Assembly: GCF_947500995.1 (NCBI RefSeq)
Contig: NZ_CANMUA010000008.1
Coordinates: 1-64,000, forward strand
Length of the DNA: 64,000 nt
Direction of reading: 5' to 3'
Origin: an uncultured Serinicoccus sp.
GTDB lineage: Bacteria > Actinomycetota > Actinomycetes > Actinomycetales > Dermatophilaceae
The notes beneath the pieces were generated by a model that ran no database searches, was not told the DNA's origin, and worked only from the letters and a program-made list of their open reading frames with translations. Shown here in pieces: positions 1 through 9,165 of this stretch (the stretch's first letter is position 1; every line of letters begins with the position of its first letter). Position numbers and translations under genes: made by a program.

Positions 1-3000
1 CCGACGCCGCCGGCGACCCGTCACCGAAGTCCCACGACCACGCCACCACCGAGTCACCACCATCAGGGTCCGAGGACTCCGACCCGTCGAAGGCACACTC
101 CAACAGATCACACACCGGCTCACCGACCACCGCCACCGGCGGCTGGTTGGCGAGGACGTCGATGTCGACCTCCGCGGTGTCGGTCGCCCCGAACTCGTCC
201 TCGACGGTCAGGGTCACCGTGTAGCTCCCCTCCGCGGAGAACTCGTGGGAGACCTGCGGACCCGTCTGCTCGGGCGACCCGTCGCCGAAGTTCCACGAGT
301 AGGACACGATCGAGTCGTCGGGATCCGAGGATGCGGACCCGTCGAAGCTGCACTCCAGGCGGTCGCACACCGGCTCGGCGATCTCGGCCGTCGGGCCCTC
401 GTTGGCGACGACGTCCACCTCGGAGGTCGAGGCTCCGATGGCTCCCCTGTTGTCCGTCACCGTCAGGGAGACGGTGTAGCTGCCTTCGTCGAAGGTGTGC
501 GTCGGAGCGACGTCGGTGGACGTCGTACCGTCACCGAAGTCCCACAGGTAGTCGACGATCTCCCCGTCGGCATCCGTGCTCGCGGACCCGTCGAAGCTGC
601 ACTCCAGACGGTCGCAGCTGACGTCGAAGACCGCGGTCGGAACCTCGTTGGGGGCGGGCGCCGGGCCGTCGGCGAGGAAGGCCGCACGTCCACGCCAGTC
701 CATGTCGTCGATGTCCGGTCCGCTCACGACCACCGGTGCGCCGACGACGGTGCCGTCATCCCACCCGATCCGCGAGAGCGAACCCGTGGCGCGGTTGACG
801 AAGTAGAGGTTCTCGGCTGCCTCGTCGAGGAAGATGCCGCCGAGGTTGGCCGGCGCGAAGCCGGGCACCTCGACCACCTGCTGGCGAAGGACACCGCTGT
901 CGGGGGAGAACCCGCGCGAGTAGATGCGGTTCTGGCCGCTGCGCGTGTAGTACAGGCGCCCGTCGTCGTACGCCATGCCGGTGAGGCTGGGGATCTGGCT
1001 GTAGAACGAGGGCACCGTGCCCCGGAAGGTCTGGCCCGAGCCGGTCTCGATGCCGCTCCAGTAGGGGTCGTTGTAGGGGTCGATCTGCTCGGCCGCACCG
1101 TAGGTCGACCCGTCGAAGGAACGGCGGACGAAGCCACCGGCCGACGTCCCGTAGAACAGCTCACCGTCGATGACGACGGCACCCCTGACCTCGGCCCAGT
1201 CCACGTCGCCCTCCGGCGCCGGCTCGACCGGGTTGGTGACCTGCGCCCCGCCGTACCAGACGCGGCTCAGGTCGGACGCCTCGGGCTGCGGCTCGCCGTC
1301 CGGTGCGACCTCGGCGATCTCGATGGCGTTCACCAGGGGGTTCTCGGTGCGGTGCAGCCACTGCAGGTCGATGGTCCCGTCCGAGGTGACCTCGAAGGAC
1401 TTCATGGTGCCCACCCCGTCACCGACGTCCGCAGCGATGTCGTAGGTGTCGAGGACGGGGTTGCCCTCGAGGGTCACGTCGAAGTTGCGCTGCCCGGGCT
1501 GGGTGGTGCAGGTGCATCGGTTCGCGAAGTAGAGCCGGACGACGACCTCTTCACCCGCGGGCACCGGGAAGGCCCAGGCCATCTCACCGCCGTCGTTCCG
1601 CGAGCCGGGGTCCCAGCGCTCGGTGTCGAAGAGCTGCACCGGCGTCCCCGCAGGAACGCTGCCGTCGAGGGCGGCGGAGGGGCTCCACCCGGCGGCGTTG
1701 CTCCCGCTGTTGCGCAGGGGGTTGGTCGTGCCGTTGTCGGCCGACCAGCTCATCCCGCCATCTCCCGCGGCCACCTCCGGTCCACCGGCGTTGACGCGGT
1801 AGAGCACGTCTCCGACGGCGGCCGCCGGTTGCGGGCTGGCCAGGTACACGTTGGACGGGAGCGAGCCGGTGGAGCCCTCGCCGAGGGGCGAGCCACCAGC
1901 GAGCGGGAAGAAGGCCAGCCGGGGTCGGCGGTAGCGGTAGTGCCCGATCTGCTCCGTGTCGCTGCCCACCCAGAGACCGTCCTCGGTGACCACGACGCTC
2001 TGGGCCCCCACACCCCGAGGGCTGCGCCCTGGGTTCCACGCGATCGGCACTCCGGTGGTCATGTCCAGTCCGCCCAGTCCGGGTCGAGGGACGGCACCCG
2101 GCGCCGGGAAGTCACGGCCACCGGCGTTGTTGTGCCAGCGCTGGTGGCCACCCGTGTAGACGGCAGCCCCGCTGGGCGTGGCGCTGTACAGCGTGTCGCC
2201 GCCCGTGTCGTCGATCCAGGTCGGCTGCACGGACTGCCCGCTGTCCGCGATGTCCCAGCGGGTCGCCGTGTCGCACAGCGACCCCGGGAACGGACCGCCG
2301 GTCGTGGCGACGGTGAAGAACGACCCGTCCGGCGAGGGCTCCACGTCACGGACGTAGGTGTCGAAGGCGTTGGTGGCGCACCCGGGGGCGTACCGGTCGG
2401 TCCGCCAGTCCTCCCGCACGGCCGCCTGCTGACCGGTGAGGTCGATGAGCACCATCTGACGCCGCTCCAGCCCGTCCGCCTTGCGGAAGTTGCCGATGAC
2501 CGCCATCTGGGTGGCCTGCGGGTTCACCGCGATGGCCTTCGCACCGACCGGCGCCTGGGCCTGGCCAGGCTGCCCGGTGTAGTTGTGGTTCTCCGTCAGC
2601 GCGACCTGCAGGAAGTTCTCCCTCGCCCCGGTGGTGGCGTTGAGGGTCACCAGACCCCGGTGCGACTGTCCGCCGACGGTCGTGAACACCCCGCCGACGT
2701 AGAGACGGTTCCCGACGAGGGACAGGTCGTTCACCGCACCGTTCATGGGCGGGGAGACGAAGCTGGAGATGATCTGCCCGGAGGCGAGGTCCATGAGGAC
2801 GACCTTGCGGTTCACCCCGTTGACCCCCTGGAAGGTCCCCCCGATGTACGCCGTCCCCGGGGTCGGGCCTGCTTCGACGGCTCGCACCTGTCCGTTCACG
2901 CTGGGCGCGAAGCTCGTGTTGATGGCGCCGTTGGTGGCGTTGAAGGCGAAGACGTTCGACCTCGCCAGCACCGGGCTCCCGCCGGCCGGTGCGACCTGCG

Positions 3001-3292
3001 AGAAGCTGCCCCCCACGGCGACCCAGTTGCCGCTCTGCGCGATGTCGAGCGTCTGCCCGTCGAGGATCTGGGGCGTCCACGGGGCCGGCACCTCGGACAC
3101 GATGCGGTCGTGCACGGGCAGCGGGTCGACGATCGGGTCCTCGAGGGGGAGCTGCACCGCGGGCACGCCCTGGGAACCGGGCGGGGGGGCCGCCGATGCC
3201 GGCAGGGCCACGAAGACACTGAACATCAGGACGCATGCCGACAAGAGCGACGTCAGCTGGACACGACGACGCGCCGGGGTGGTGAACACCAT
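1..3292 (-). CDS. Secreted beta-propeller/malectin/PKD-domain protein, C-terminus beyond the window
   Basis: The frame is open from the ATG at 3292 to the left edge, about 1097 codons, so the C-terminus is missing. Residues 1-34 are a Sec signal peptide (arginines, hydrophobic stretch, cleavage after PASA). Roughly residues 50-480 contain repeated IGGTF- and VGGVF-type blades of a delta-60/DUF5122-like beta-propeller. About 490-660 is a malectin-like carbohydrate-binding domain starting at LYRVNAGGPEV. After a second repeat-rich stretch come three PKD domains (two complete, one cut), each with a CDRLEC or CDLLEC motif and a WDFGDG or WNFGDG core. The two cysteines around each LE may form a disulfide. 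The role is probably glycan binding or adhesion at the cell surface; no catalytic motif is seen. A large open frame on the opposite strand (245-3343) is a shadow. Confidence 0.85.
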   Translation of the reverse strand, partial: MVFTTPARRRVQLTSLLSACVLMFSVFVALPASAAPPPGSQGVPAVQLPLEDPIVDPLPVHDRIVSEVPAPWTPQILDGQTLDIAQSGNWVAVGGSFSQVAPAGGSPVLARSNVFAFNATNGAINTSFAPSVNGQVRAVEAGPTPGTAYIGGTFQGVNGVNRKVVLMDLASGQIISSFVSPPMNGAVNDLSLVGNRLYVGGVFTTVGGQSHRGLVTLNATTGARENFLQVALTENHNYTGQPGQAQAPVGAKAIAVNPQATQMAVIGNFRKADGLERRQMVLIDLTGQQAAVREDWRTDRYAPGCATNAFDTYVRDVEPSPDGSFFTVATTGGPFPGSLCDTATRWDIADSGQSVQPTWIDDTGGDTLYSATPSGAAVYTGGHQRWHNNAGGRDFPAPGAVPRPGLGGLDMTTGVPIAWNPGRSPRGVGAQSVVVTEDGLWVGSDTEQIGHYRYRRPRLAFFPLAGGSPLGEGSTGSLPSNVYLASPQPAAAVGDVLYRVNAGGPEVAAGDGGMSWSADNGTTNPLRNSGSNAAGWSPSAALDGSVPAGTPVQLFDTERWDPGSRNDGGEMAWAFPVPAGEEVVVRLYFANRCTCTTQPGQRNFDVTLEGNPVLDTYDIAADVGDGVGTMKSFEVTSDGTIDLQWLHRTENPLVNAIEIAEVAPDGEPQPEASDLSRVWYGGAQVTNPVEPAPEGDVDWAEVRGAVVIDGELFYGTSAGGFVRRSFDGSTYGAAEQIDPYNDPYWSGIETGSGQTFRGTVPSFYSQIPSLTGMAYDDGRLYYTRSGQNRIYSRGFSPDSGVLRQQVVEVPGFAPANLGGIFLDEAAENLYFVNRATGSLSRIGWDDGTVVGAPVVVSGPDIDDMDWRGRAAFLADGPAPAPNEVPTAVFDVSCDRLECSFDGSASTDADGEIVDYLWDFGDGTTSTDVAPTHTFDEGSYTVSLTVTDNRGAIGASTSEVDVVANEGPTAEIAEPVCDRLECSFDGSASSDPDDSIVSYSWNFGDGSPEQTGPQVSHEFSAEGSYTVTLTVEDEFGATDTAEVDIDVLANQPPVAVVGEPVCDLLECAFDGSESSDPDGGDSVVAWSWDFGDGSPAAS

Positions 3293-3370
3293 GGGATTGG
3301 CCTAACTCGAACATCTTCGCGCCTGTGTAGCGAAGAACCCTGAGAAGCAGTATGCACGCTGCGGCCGCTG

Positions 3371-3414
3371 TTGACCAGACCCGATCTTGACCTTTTCTTG
3401 ACCTTCTCTTTACT
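3371..3414 (+). promoter_or_regulatory. Candidate promoter with three TTGACC hexamers
   Basis: TTGACC occurs at 3371-3376, 3387-3392 and 3398-3403 in the short divergent region upstream of the PHP lipoprotein gene. The middle copy has a TTTACT-like -10 at 3409-3414 with a 16-bp spacer. The repeated hexamers could be a tandem regulator site or simply alternative -35 boxes. Confidence 0.35.
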
Positions 3415-3476
3415 CTGCTGCAAGGCTCGCCATTGTCTCGTCCCGGTCGAGGCACGGCCTCACGGAGAGGATCTCG

Positions 3477-5354
3477 ATGGGGGCACTGACCAGTCCACGG
3501 GTACCGCGCCGCTCGGTGCTGCTGTCGGGCACGGGCGGACTGCTGCTCGCAGGGGTGGTGGGATGTCGCCCGGCGACCACCGCTCCGGACGACCAGGCCG
3601 CGACGACCACCGCCGCGTCGGCCGCCCCTGAGCCCGCACCGGTGATGTCGGCGCTGCACGTGCACTCGAGCTTCAGCGAGGGCGCCGGCAGCATGCACGC
3701 CCAGCTCGAGCAGGCGGCCGCCCTGGGCGTCCAGGCCCTGTGGTGGACCGACCATGACTGGCGGATGAACGCCCGGGGCTACCTGGACCGCCTGTCACCC
3801 GGTGATCTCGCCGGGGACCGGGTGGCCTGGGAGGTCGACGGCAGCGCTGCAGGACCGGGGGGTTCGCACGCCGTCGTCCAGGAGACATCCGGCCGCGCCG
3901 CCTCGGCGAGCCCCGTCCTCCAGCTCGAGGCCCGCGCCGAGGGCAGACGGCGTGTGGAGCATCGGCTGCAGGCCCGGTCGGAGCGCTCGCTCTACAGCAC
4001 CAGCCTGCACGGCCAGCGGTGGACGCTGGCCGTGCATCTCGAGGAGCGCGTGGATCGAGCCTTCCTGGCGGTGGATCTCCTGACCTCCTGGCGACCCGTT
4101 CTGGAGCAGCGCTCACCCGGCCCCTACCGGCTCTCCTACCGTTTCAGCGACCATCGCGAGGGTATCCAGGTGGTCGACCACGTGGCGGAGGTCTACATCC
4201 GCGTTCCCGTCGGGGCCTGGCAGGAGGTCGTCATCGACCCGGCCCGTGACCTCACGGCGGCCTGGCCGGAGATCGACGGTCGTGACGCCTCGTGCACCCA
4301 GCTCTCCGTCGCCGCCCTCGCGTGGGGCTCCGGTGCCGTCCGGGGCGCCGTGGGCGACATGGAGATCGCGCGCACCCACGTCGAGGGCCAGGAACCGGCG
4401 GCGACGCAGCGTGACGTGATGACGGCGTACGCAGCGCAGTTCCCTGACGTGCGCCAGATGCAGGGGGTGGAGCTGTCGGTGACGACACCGCACATCTGCT
4501 GGTACGGATCCCGCATCCGCCTCCCCGACGAGGACGACGGCGATCCCACGACCCTGGTCCCCGAGATCCGGAGCACGGGCGGGGTGGCCGTCTACGCCCA
4601 TCCCTTCGGGGTGGCAGGGGGCACCTTGCCGCGGACCGACCAGGAGTCGCTCGTCGCGGCTCGGGCGGCTGACCTGGTCGACACCGGGGCGCACGGTTGC
4701 GCCGCCCTGGAGGTCGGCTACCGCCAGCGTGGTGGTGCCGACCTGGACAGCCACGAGCGCCTGTGGGACGAGTGCTCGCGTCGTGGCCTCTTCCTGACGG
4801 GCCTGGGGGTCAGCGACAACCACTCAGGGATGAACTGGGCGACGCAGACGAACAACTTCGTCACCTGGCTGTGGTCCGTCACGGCAGAGCAGGACGACCT
4901 CCTGGCCGCGCTCCTGCGGGGACAGGCGTTCTTCGGTGACCCCACCCTCTTCACCGGCCGGCTCGACATCCGCTGTGGTGACGACTGCCGCATGGGGCAG
5001 GTCGCCGTCGCCGGGAGCGGGTCGACGCGCGTCCGCCTGGTGGCCACGAACCTCCCCCCGCAGTCGAGGCTGGAGCTCGTCCGGGTCGACATGGACGCCT
5101 CGGGCCGCGGGAGCGCGACCGAGACGGCGGTCGTCGACCAGTTCGTGCCGGAGGACCTCGGTGCCGGCGAGGTGGAGGTCGACGTCTCGACGGGCACGGA
5201 CTGCTTCGTCCGGACCCGGGTCCGTCAGGCCTCGGGCGAGGTCGTCGCCCTGTCCAACCCCGTGTGGCTCCTCGAACGACCCCGCGACTACACCGTCCCG
5301 TCCGCCCGCCTGCCCGGCGCCACGGCCCAGGGCCGGGAGCGCCCATGGTGGTGA
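3477..5354 (+). CDS. PHP-domain (polymerase/histidinol-phosphatase-like) lipoprotein
   Basis: 625 aa. The N-terminus has twin arginines (R11-R12), a hydrophobic stretch and a lipobox ending at Cys30 (VVGC), so a lipoprotein, possibly Tat-exported, is predicted. The PHP metal-binding motifs are visible: H61-x-H63 (LHVHSSFSEG), TDHDW, GVELS, VYAHPFG and GVSDNHSG. Such domains bind two or three metals and hydrolyse phosphoesters; the substrate here is unknown. About 150 residues between the first motif and GVELS look like an inserted beta-rich domain, and the C-terminus is another beta domain. GGAG lies about 10 nt before the ATG. The stop overlaps the start of the downstream regulator, suggesting co-transcription. 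Confidence 0.75.
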   Translation: MGALTSPRVPRRSVLLSGTGGLLLAGVVGCRPATTAPDDQAATTTAASAAPEPAPVMSALHVHSSFSEGAGSMHAQLEQAAALGVQALWWTDHDWRMNARGYLDRLSPGDLAGDRVAWEVDGSAAGPGGSHAVVQETSGRAASASPVLQLEARAEGRRRVEHRLQARSERSLYSTSLHGQRWTLAVHLEERVDRAFLAVDLLTSWRPVLEQRSPGPYRLSYRFSDHREGIQVVDHVAEVYIRVPVGAWQEVVIDPARDLTAAWPEIDGRDASCTQLSVAALAWGSGAVRGAVGDMEIARTHVEGQEPAATQRDVMTAYAAQFPDVRQMQGVELSVTTPHICWYGSRIRLPDEDDGDPTTLVPEIRSTGGVAVYAHPFGVAGGTLPRTDQESLVAARAADLVDTGAHGCAALEVGYRQRGGADLDSHERLWDECSRRGLFLTGLGVSDNHSGMNWATQTNNFVTWLWSVTAEQDDLLAALLRGQAFFGDPTLFTGRLDIRCGDDCRMGQVAVAGSGSTRVRLVATNLPPQSRLELVRVDMDASGRGSATETAVVDQFVPEDLGAGEVEVDVSTGTDCFVRTRVRQASGEVVALSNPVWLLERPRDYTVPSARLPGATAQGRERPWW

Positions 5355-6118
5355 TGGCCTCGGACGTGGCACGCATGAACGTCGATGCCTCGGTCTGGCT
5401 GATCCCCGTGGGTGCTGGACCTGTCGAGGTGCGGCGCAGCCGCGACCTGCTCCGACGTCGCGCCCGGGCTGAGCTCATCGACCTCGAGGCGCTGCGCAGG
5501 CTCCTGGACCACCGACGGCCCAGGGCGGCGATCGTGCTCGGAGGGCCGGTCTCGGCCGCCCTCCTCGACGCACAGCGATGGCTCGACGAGTTCAGGGTGG
5601 CCACGCTGGTGGTGGTCGACGACCTCACGCCCCACTTCGAGGCGACCCTGCTCGAGCGAGGCGCGCAGGACGTCGTGAGCTCCTCCACCGCGGCACGCAT
5701 CCTCGCCGCCCGTTTCGAGGCCCTGCTCCGCAATGCCAGCGGGTGGCTCGTGGAGCCCGGACCGGCCGCCATGCGCCTGCACATCGACCCCGAGTCGCGC
5801 TCGGTCCGCCTGGGCACGCAGCACGTGGATCTCACGCGCGCCGAGTTCGACCTGCTCCTGACGCTGACCAGACGCCCCGGGGTCGTGGTGACCCGGGACA
5901 CCTTGGTCATCGACCTCCAGGACCACACCATCAGCCCCAGAGCCCTGGAGTCGCGGGTCAGCCGACTGCGCCAGAAGCTGCGCCGCCACGGCGCCGGGGA
6001 GATGGTGGAGACCGTCCGCAGCGTCGGCTACCGCTTCAACCCCGAGGGCACGTCGGGCCCACCGGACACACGTCCGGGCCTCGGCGACGGGCACCGCCGA
6101 GCCCCGTCGCCGTCCTGA
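5345..6118 (+). CDS. OmpR-type winged-helix regulator with degenerate receiver domain
   Basis: 257 aa from the ATG at 5345, which follows GGGAG by about 5 nt and overlaps the PHP gene; an in-frame ATG at 5354 is an alternative. Residues from about 160 form an OmpR/PhoB winged-helix DNA-binding domain (LTRAEFDLLLTL, the ALESRVSRLRQKLR recognition region, VRSVGYRF). The N-terminal half has the size and rhythm of a receiver domain, but the acidic pocket and phospho-accepting Asp are not recognisable (AAIVLGGPV stands where the acceptor strand should be). It is therefore probably phosphorylation-independent. No histidine kinase is adjacent. It may control the PHP lipoprotein gene it overlaps. Confidence 0.75.
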   Translation: MVVMASDVARMNVDASVWLIPVGAGPVEVRRSRDLLRRRARAELIDLEALRRLLDHRRPRAAIVLGGPVSAALLDAQRWLDEFRVATLVVVDDLTPHFEATLLERGAQDVVSSSTAARILAARFEALLRNASGWLVEPGPAAMRLHIDPESRSVRLGTQHVDLTRAEFDLLLTLTRRPGVVVTRDTLVIDLQDHTISPRALESRVSRLRQKLRRHGAGEMVETVRSVGYRFNPEGTSGPPDTRPGLGDGHRRAPSPS

Positions 6119-6132
6119 CGGGGGCCGTCGTC

Positions 6133-7065
6133 TCAGATCCGTACGGCGATCTTGCCGCCCGGGCTGCCCTCCTGGGAGAGACGGTGCGCGTCGGCGATCT
6201 GGTCGAGGTCGAATGTCGCGGCGACGGTGACGCGCAGCTCCCCGCGGTCGACCAGGTCGGCGAGCGCGTCGAGGTGCGCGCGCTCGGGCCGGACGAAGAC
6301 GTAGTGCCCGCCGATCTGGCCCATCTGCTCGGCGTCGATGACCGAGGCGACCCGGGCGGTGTCCTTCACCTGCGCGGAGATGTCCGCCATGGCGTCGCCG
6401 CCGATCAGGTCGAGGACAGCGTCCACAGGTCCGCCGACGGTGCCGAGCTGCTCGCCGACCGGCCCGGCGCCGTGGTCGAGCACGTGGGTCGCGCCGAGGT
6501 CGCGCACGAGGTCGTGGTTCGCCGGTGAGGCGGTGCCGATGACCTTGGCGCCCAGGGAGCGGGCGATCTGGACGGCGAACTGGCCGACGCCGCCGGACGC
6601 CGCGTGCACGAGCACGCGGTCACCCTCGCCCACGGCGAGGGCCTCGGTCAGCGCCTGGTATGCCGTGAGCCCGGCGAGCGGCACCGACGCCGCCTCCTCG
6701 AAGCTCAGTCCGGCGGGCTTGAGCGACACCGTCCGCTCGGGTGCGGGCACCAGCTCCGCGGCCGTACCGGCGAAGACGTCGTCGCGGCGGACGTAGCCCC
6801 ATACCTCGTCACCGACCTGCAGCCCGGTGCGCACGGCCGGGCCCACGGCCTCGACCACGCCGGCGACGTCCCAGCCCGGGACGATCGGCAGGTGGTGGGG
6901 GAAGGCGCCCTGGAGGTAGCCCTCGCGGACCTTCCAGTCCACCGGATTGACGCTGGTCGCCCGGGCCCGCACGAGGACGGTGTCGGGGCCGACCGGCGGG
7001 TCCGGCCGCTCACCGACGGTGAGGACCTCGGGGCCGCCGTAGGTGTCGTAGCTGGCTGCGCGCAT
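6133..7065 (-). CDS. NADP-dependent MDR-family oxidoreductase (quinone reductase-like)
   Basis: 310 aa. Medium-chain dehydrogenase/reductase of the zinc-free quinone oxidoreductase type. The N-terminal GroES-like fold contains VGPDTVLVRARATSVNPVDWKVREG and PGWDVAGVVEAVG; the Rossmann half has VLVHAASGGVGQFAVQIARSLGA. No structural or catalytic zinc cysteines are seen. It would reduce quinones or enones with NADPH in the cytosol. Two in-frame ATGs exist at 7071 and 7065; AGGAGG is only 2 nt from the first but 8 nt from the second, so 7065 is preferred. It converges on the upstream regulator with a 14-bp gap. Confidence 0.88.
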   Translation of the reverse strand: MRAASYDTYGGPEVLTVGERPDPPVGPDTVLVRARATSVNPVDWKVREGYLQGAFPHHLPIVPGWDVAGVVEAVGPAVRTGLQVGDEVWGYVRRDDVFAGTAAELVPAPERTVSLKPAGLSFEEAASVPLAGLTAYQALTEALAVGEGDRVLVHAASGGVGQFAVQIARSLGAKVIGTASPANHDLVRDLGATHVLDHGAGPVGEQLGTVGGPVDAVLDLIGGDAMADISAQVKDTARVASVIDAEQMGQIGGHYVFVRPERAHLDALADLVDRGELRVTVAATFDLDQIADAHRLSQEGSPGGKIAVRI

Positions 7066-7220
7066 GACCATCTCCTCCTGGGATCGAGGGTGCCCGGACC
7101 GGGCTCGGGGAGGTCAACACCACAGGCTCCTCGCTATTCCGCCGAGGGACGCCCGGGGCCGGGTCAGACCCATGACACGGGCCGGAGGTCCGGGACTTTC
7201 CGTGGGGGCCACGCCGGCCC

Positions 7221-7226
7221 TACGCT
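7221..7226 (+). promoter_or_regulatory. -10 box of a probable leaderless promoter (LysE gene)
   Basis: TACGCT lies 6 nt before the GTG at 7233, and no Shine-Dalgarno is present, so transcription probably starts at the start codon. Confidence 0.5.
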
Positions 7227-7232
7227 GGTCCT

Positions 7233-7883
7233 GTGCTCCTGGGGATCCCTGACTACGGGACGTTCTTCGTCGCCGCCCTGCTCATCGTCCTGCTGCCCGG
7301 TCCGAACTCGATGTTCGTGCTCTCCGAGGCGGCCCGCAGCGGGGTCCGCCGCGGCTGGGCGGCCGCCCTGGGCGTCTTCGTCGGTGACTCGGTGCTCATG
7401 GGCCTCACCTTCCTGGGGGCCGCGTCGCTGCTCCGCGGCAACCCGGTGGTCTTCAGCGTGGTGAAGTACCTCGGCGCCGCCTACCTCGCCTGGATCGGGC
7501 TGCGCCTCGTGCGCGCCGGGCTGGCCGCGCTGCGTCGCCCCACCCGCGCCGAGGCCGCACCGGCCGACGCGCCGACGCGCCGCGGCGGCTCCTTCACGAC
7601 CGCCCTCGTGCTCAGCCTGCTCAACCCCAAGGCGATCCTCTTCTTCGTGGCCTTCTTCGTGCAGTTCCTCCGCCCGGACTCCGCCCGGCCGCTGGCCGAC
7701 TTCCTCGTGCTGGCGGCGACGATGCAGGTGCTGAGCATGCTCTACCTCGGGGCGCTCATCGTCGCCGGCACCGCCCTGGCCCGCGGCTTCCGGCAGCACC
7801 GTCGCACCGCCGGCGGGCTCACCGGCGCCGTGGGCGCCGTCTTCGTCGGCTTCGGCGTCAAGCTCGCCGCCACCTCGCTCTGA
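7233..7883 (+). CDS. LysE/RhtB-family amino-acid exporter
   Basis: 216 aa, the normal family length, with about six hydrophobic segments. The LysE signature region is present at the N-terminus (VLLPGPNSMFVLSEAARSGVRRGWAAALGVFVGD), along with KYLGAAYLAWIGLRL and LLNPKAILFFVAFFVQF. Members export amino acids or homoserine-like metabolites using the proton gradient; the substrate cannot be deduced. The GTG start fits a leaderless transcript. The 3' end overlaps the convergent antiporter gene by 26 bp. Confidence 0.9.
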   Translation: MLLGIPDYGTFFVAALLIVLLPGPNSMFVLSEAARSGVRRGWAAALGVFVGDSVLMGLTFLGAASLLRGNPVVFSVVKYLGAAYLAWIGLRLVRAGLAALRRPTRAEAAPADAPTRRGGSFTTALVLSLLNPKAILFFVAFFVQFLRPDSARPLADFLVLAATMQVLSMLYLGALIVAGTALARGFRQHRRTAGGLTGAVGAVFVGFGVKLAATSL

Positions 7884-9159
7884 GGCCGCCGTCCGGGCCC
7901 TGGGGGCTCACCCGTGCCGGTGCGCGCGCGCCAGCCGCAGCGGCAGGTGGCTGGTATGCCGGTGCTCGGGGCGCTCCCTCGACGCTCGCGCCGTAGCGTC
8001 GGCTGACCCAGGCCGCGCTCAGCCCGTGGAGGTAGACGCTCAGCAGGATGGTCCAGCCGGCGACGACGAAGATCTCCTCGCTCATCGGCAGCCCCGCGGT
8101 CGTGACGACGAGGACGGCGTAGACGATCGAGGCCAGGCCACGAGGGCCCGCCCAGCCGACGTAGAGCACCGTCGCCGCGCTCACCCCGCTGCCGAGCAGC
8201 GCCAGCGCGGTGGCCAGCATCCGCACGACCAGCAGGGACGCCAGGGCGTAGACGACGTAGCGCCACTCCAGGTCGGCGAGGATGTCGCCGACGATGGCCA
8301 CCCCGAAGAGCAGGAAGGTGAGCAGGGCCAGCAGCTGGCCCTCGGACCGGGCGAAGGTCGTCGTGTGCTCCAGCACCGGCCGTGCGGTGGCCCCGACGAC
8401 GATCCCGGCGACGAAGGCGGCCACGAAGCCGTTGCCGCCGAGGACCTCCGCCGCGGAGTAGGCGGCGCCGGCCACGGCGACCACCCCCAGCCGCAGCGAG
8501 GCCGCGGTGGTCCAGGACCGGTCGTGGGCCCAGCTCAGCAGACGGCCGCCCAGCCAGCCGCTGAGGCCGCCGACGAGGAAGCCGAGCCCGACGATCTGCA
8601 CGAGGAGCACGGCGTAGTCGGACAGGGAGCCGGTCCGGTCCAGCGCCACGTCGATGAGGATGACGACGAACGGCACCGCGAGCCCGTCGTTGAGCCCGCT
8701 CTCCACGTTGAGCGTCTGGCGGATGCGGCTCGGCACCGAGGGGCTCTCGACGAAGGACTGGCCCAGGGCCGCGTCGGTGGGGGCCAGGGTGGCGGCCAGG
8801 ACCGCCAGCGCGACGAGCGGCAGGCCCGGCAGCAGCAGCCACCCCGCCCCGGTCCCGATGAGCACGGCGGCCGGCAGCCCGACGAGGAGCAGCCGCAGCG
8901 CCATGCTGTGCTCGCGGAGGACCGTCCGCAGGTCGAGCCGGGAGGCGTCGGTGAAGAGGACGACGACGAGGGTGGCCTCCGCGAGGACGCTGACCAGCTC
9001 GTCGCGGGGGTCGAGGCGCACGACGTCCAGCAGCGCCGGCCCGAGCAGGATCCCCGCCGTGGTGAAGATCATCGGCATGGTGACGGGGGTGCCGCCGAGG
9101 CGGCCGGCCAGGACGCTGAACGCCAGCACGGCCAGGGCCACCACGAGGATGTCGGTCAT
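7858..9159 (-). CDS. CPA1-type cation:proton antiporter
   Basis: 433 aa with about twelve hydrophobic segments. It has the NhaP/CPA1-type core ATLAPTDAALGQSFVESPSVPSRI followed by LNVESGLNDGLAVPF, with the TDA and ESGLNDG motifs carrying the transport acidic residues. It probably exchanges Na+ or K+ for H+ at the membrane. The C-terminal ~40 residues are Ala/Pro/Arg-rich and soluble. The start lies 6 bp after the Lrp-type regulator stop on the same strand, so they form a two-gene unit. The last 26 bp overlap the convergent LysE gene. Confidence 0.9.
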   Translation of the reverse strand: MTDILVVALAVLAFSVLAGRLGGTPVTMPMIFTTAGILLGPALLDVVRLDPRDELVSVLAEATLVVVLFTDASRLDLRTVLREHSMALRLLLVGLPAAVLIGTGAGWLLLPGLPLVALAVLAATLAPTDAALGQSFVESPSVPSRIRQTLNVESGLNDGLAVPFVVILIDVALDRTGSLSDYAVLLVQIVGLGFLVGGLSGWLGGRLLSWAHDRSWTTAASLRLGVVAVAGAAYSAAEVLGGNGFVAAFVAGIVVGATARPVLEHTTTFARSEGQLLALLTFLLFGVAIVGDILADLEWRYVVYALASLLVVRMLATALALLGSGVSAATVLYVGWAGPRGLASIVYAVLVVTTAGLPMSEEIFVVAGWTILLSVYLHGLSAAWVSRRYGASVEGAPRAPAYQPPAAAAGARAPARVSPQGPDGGLRARWRRA

Positions 9160-9165
9160 CTCGCC

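Noticed and set aside
245-3343. 1032-codon plus-strand open frame
   Set aside because: Its translation is low-complexity and Arg/Val/Gly-rich. The minus strand encodes a clear signal peptide, malectin and PKD domains over the same bases, so this is a GC-rich shadow.
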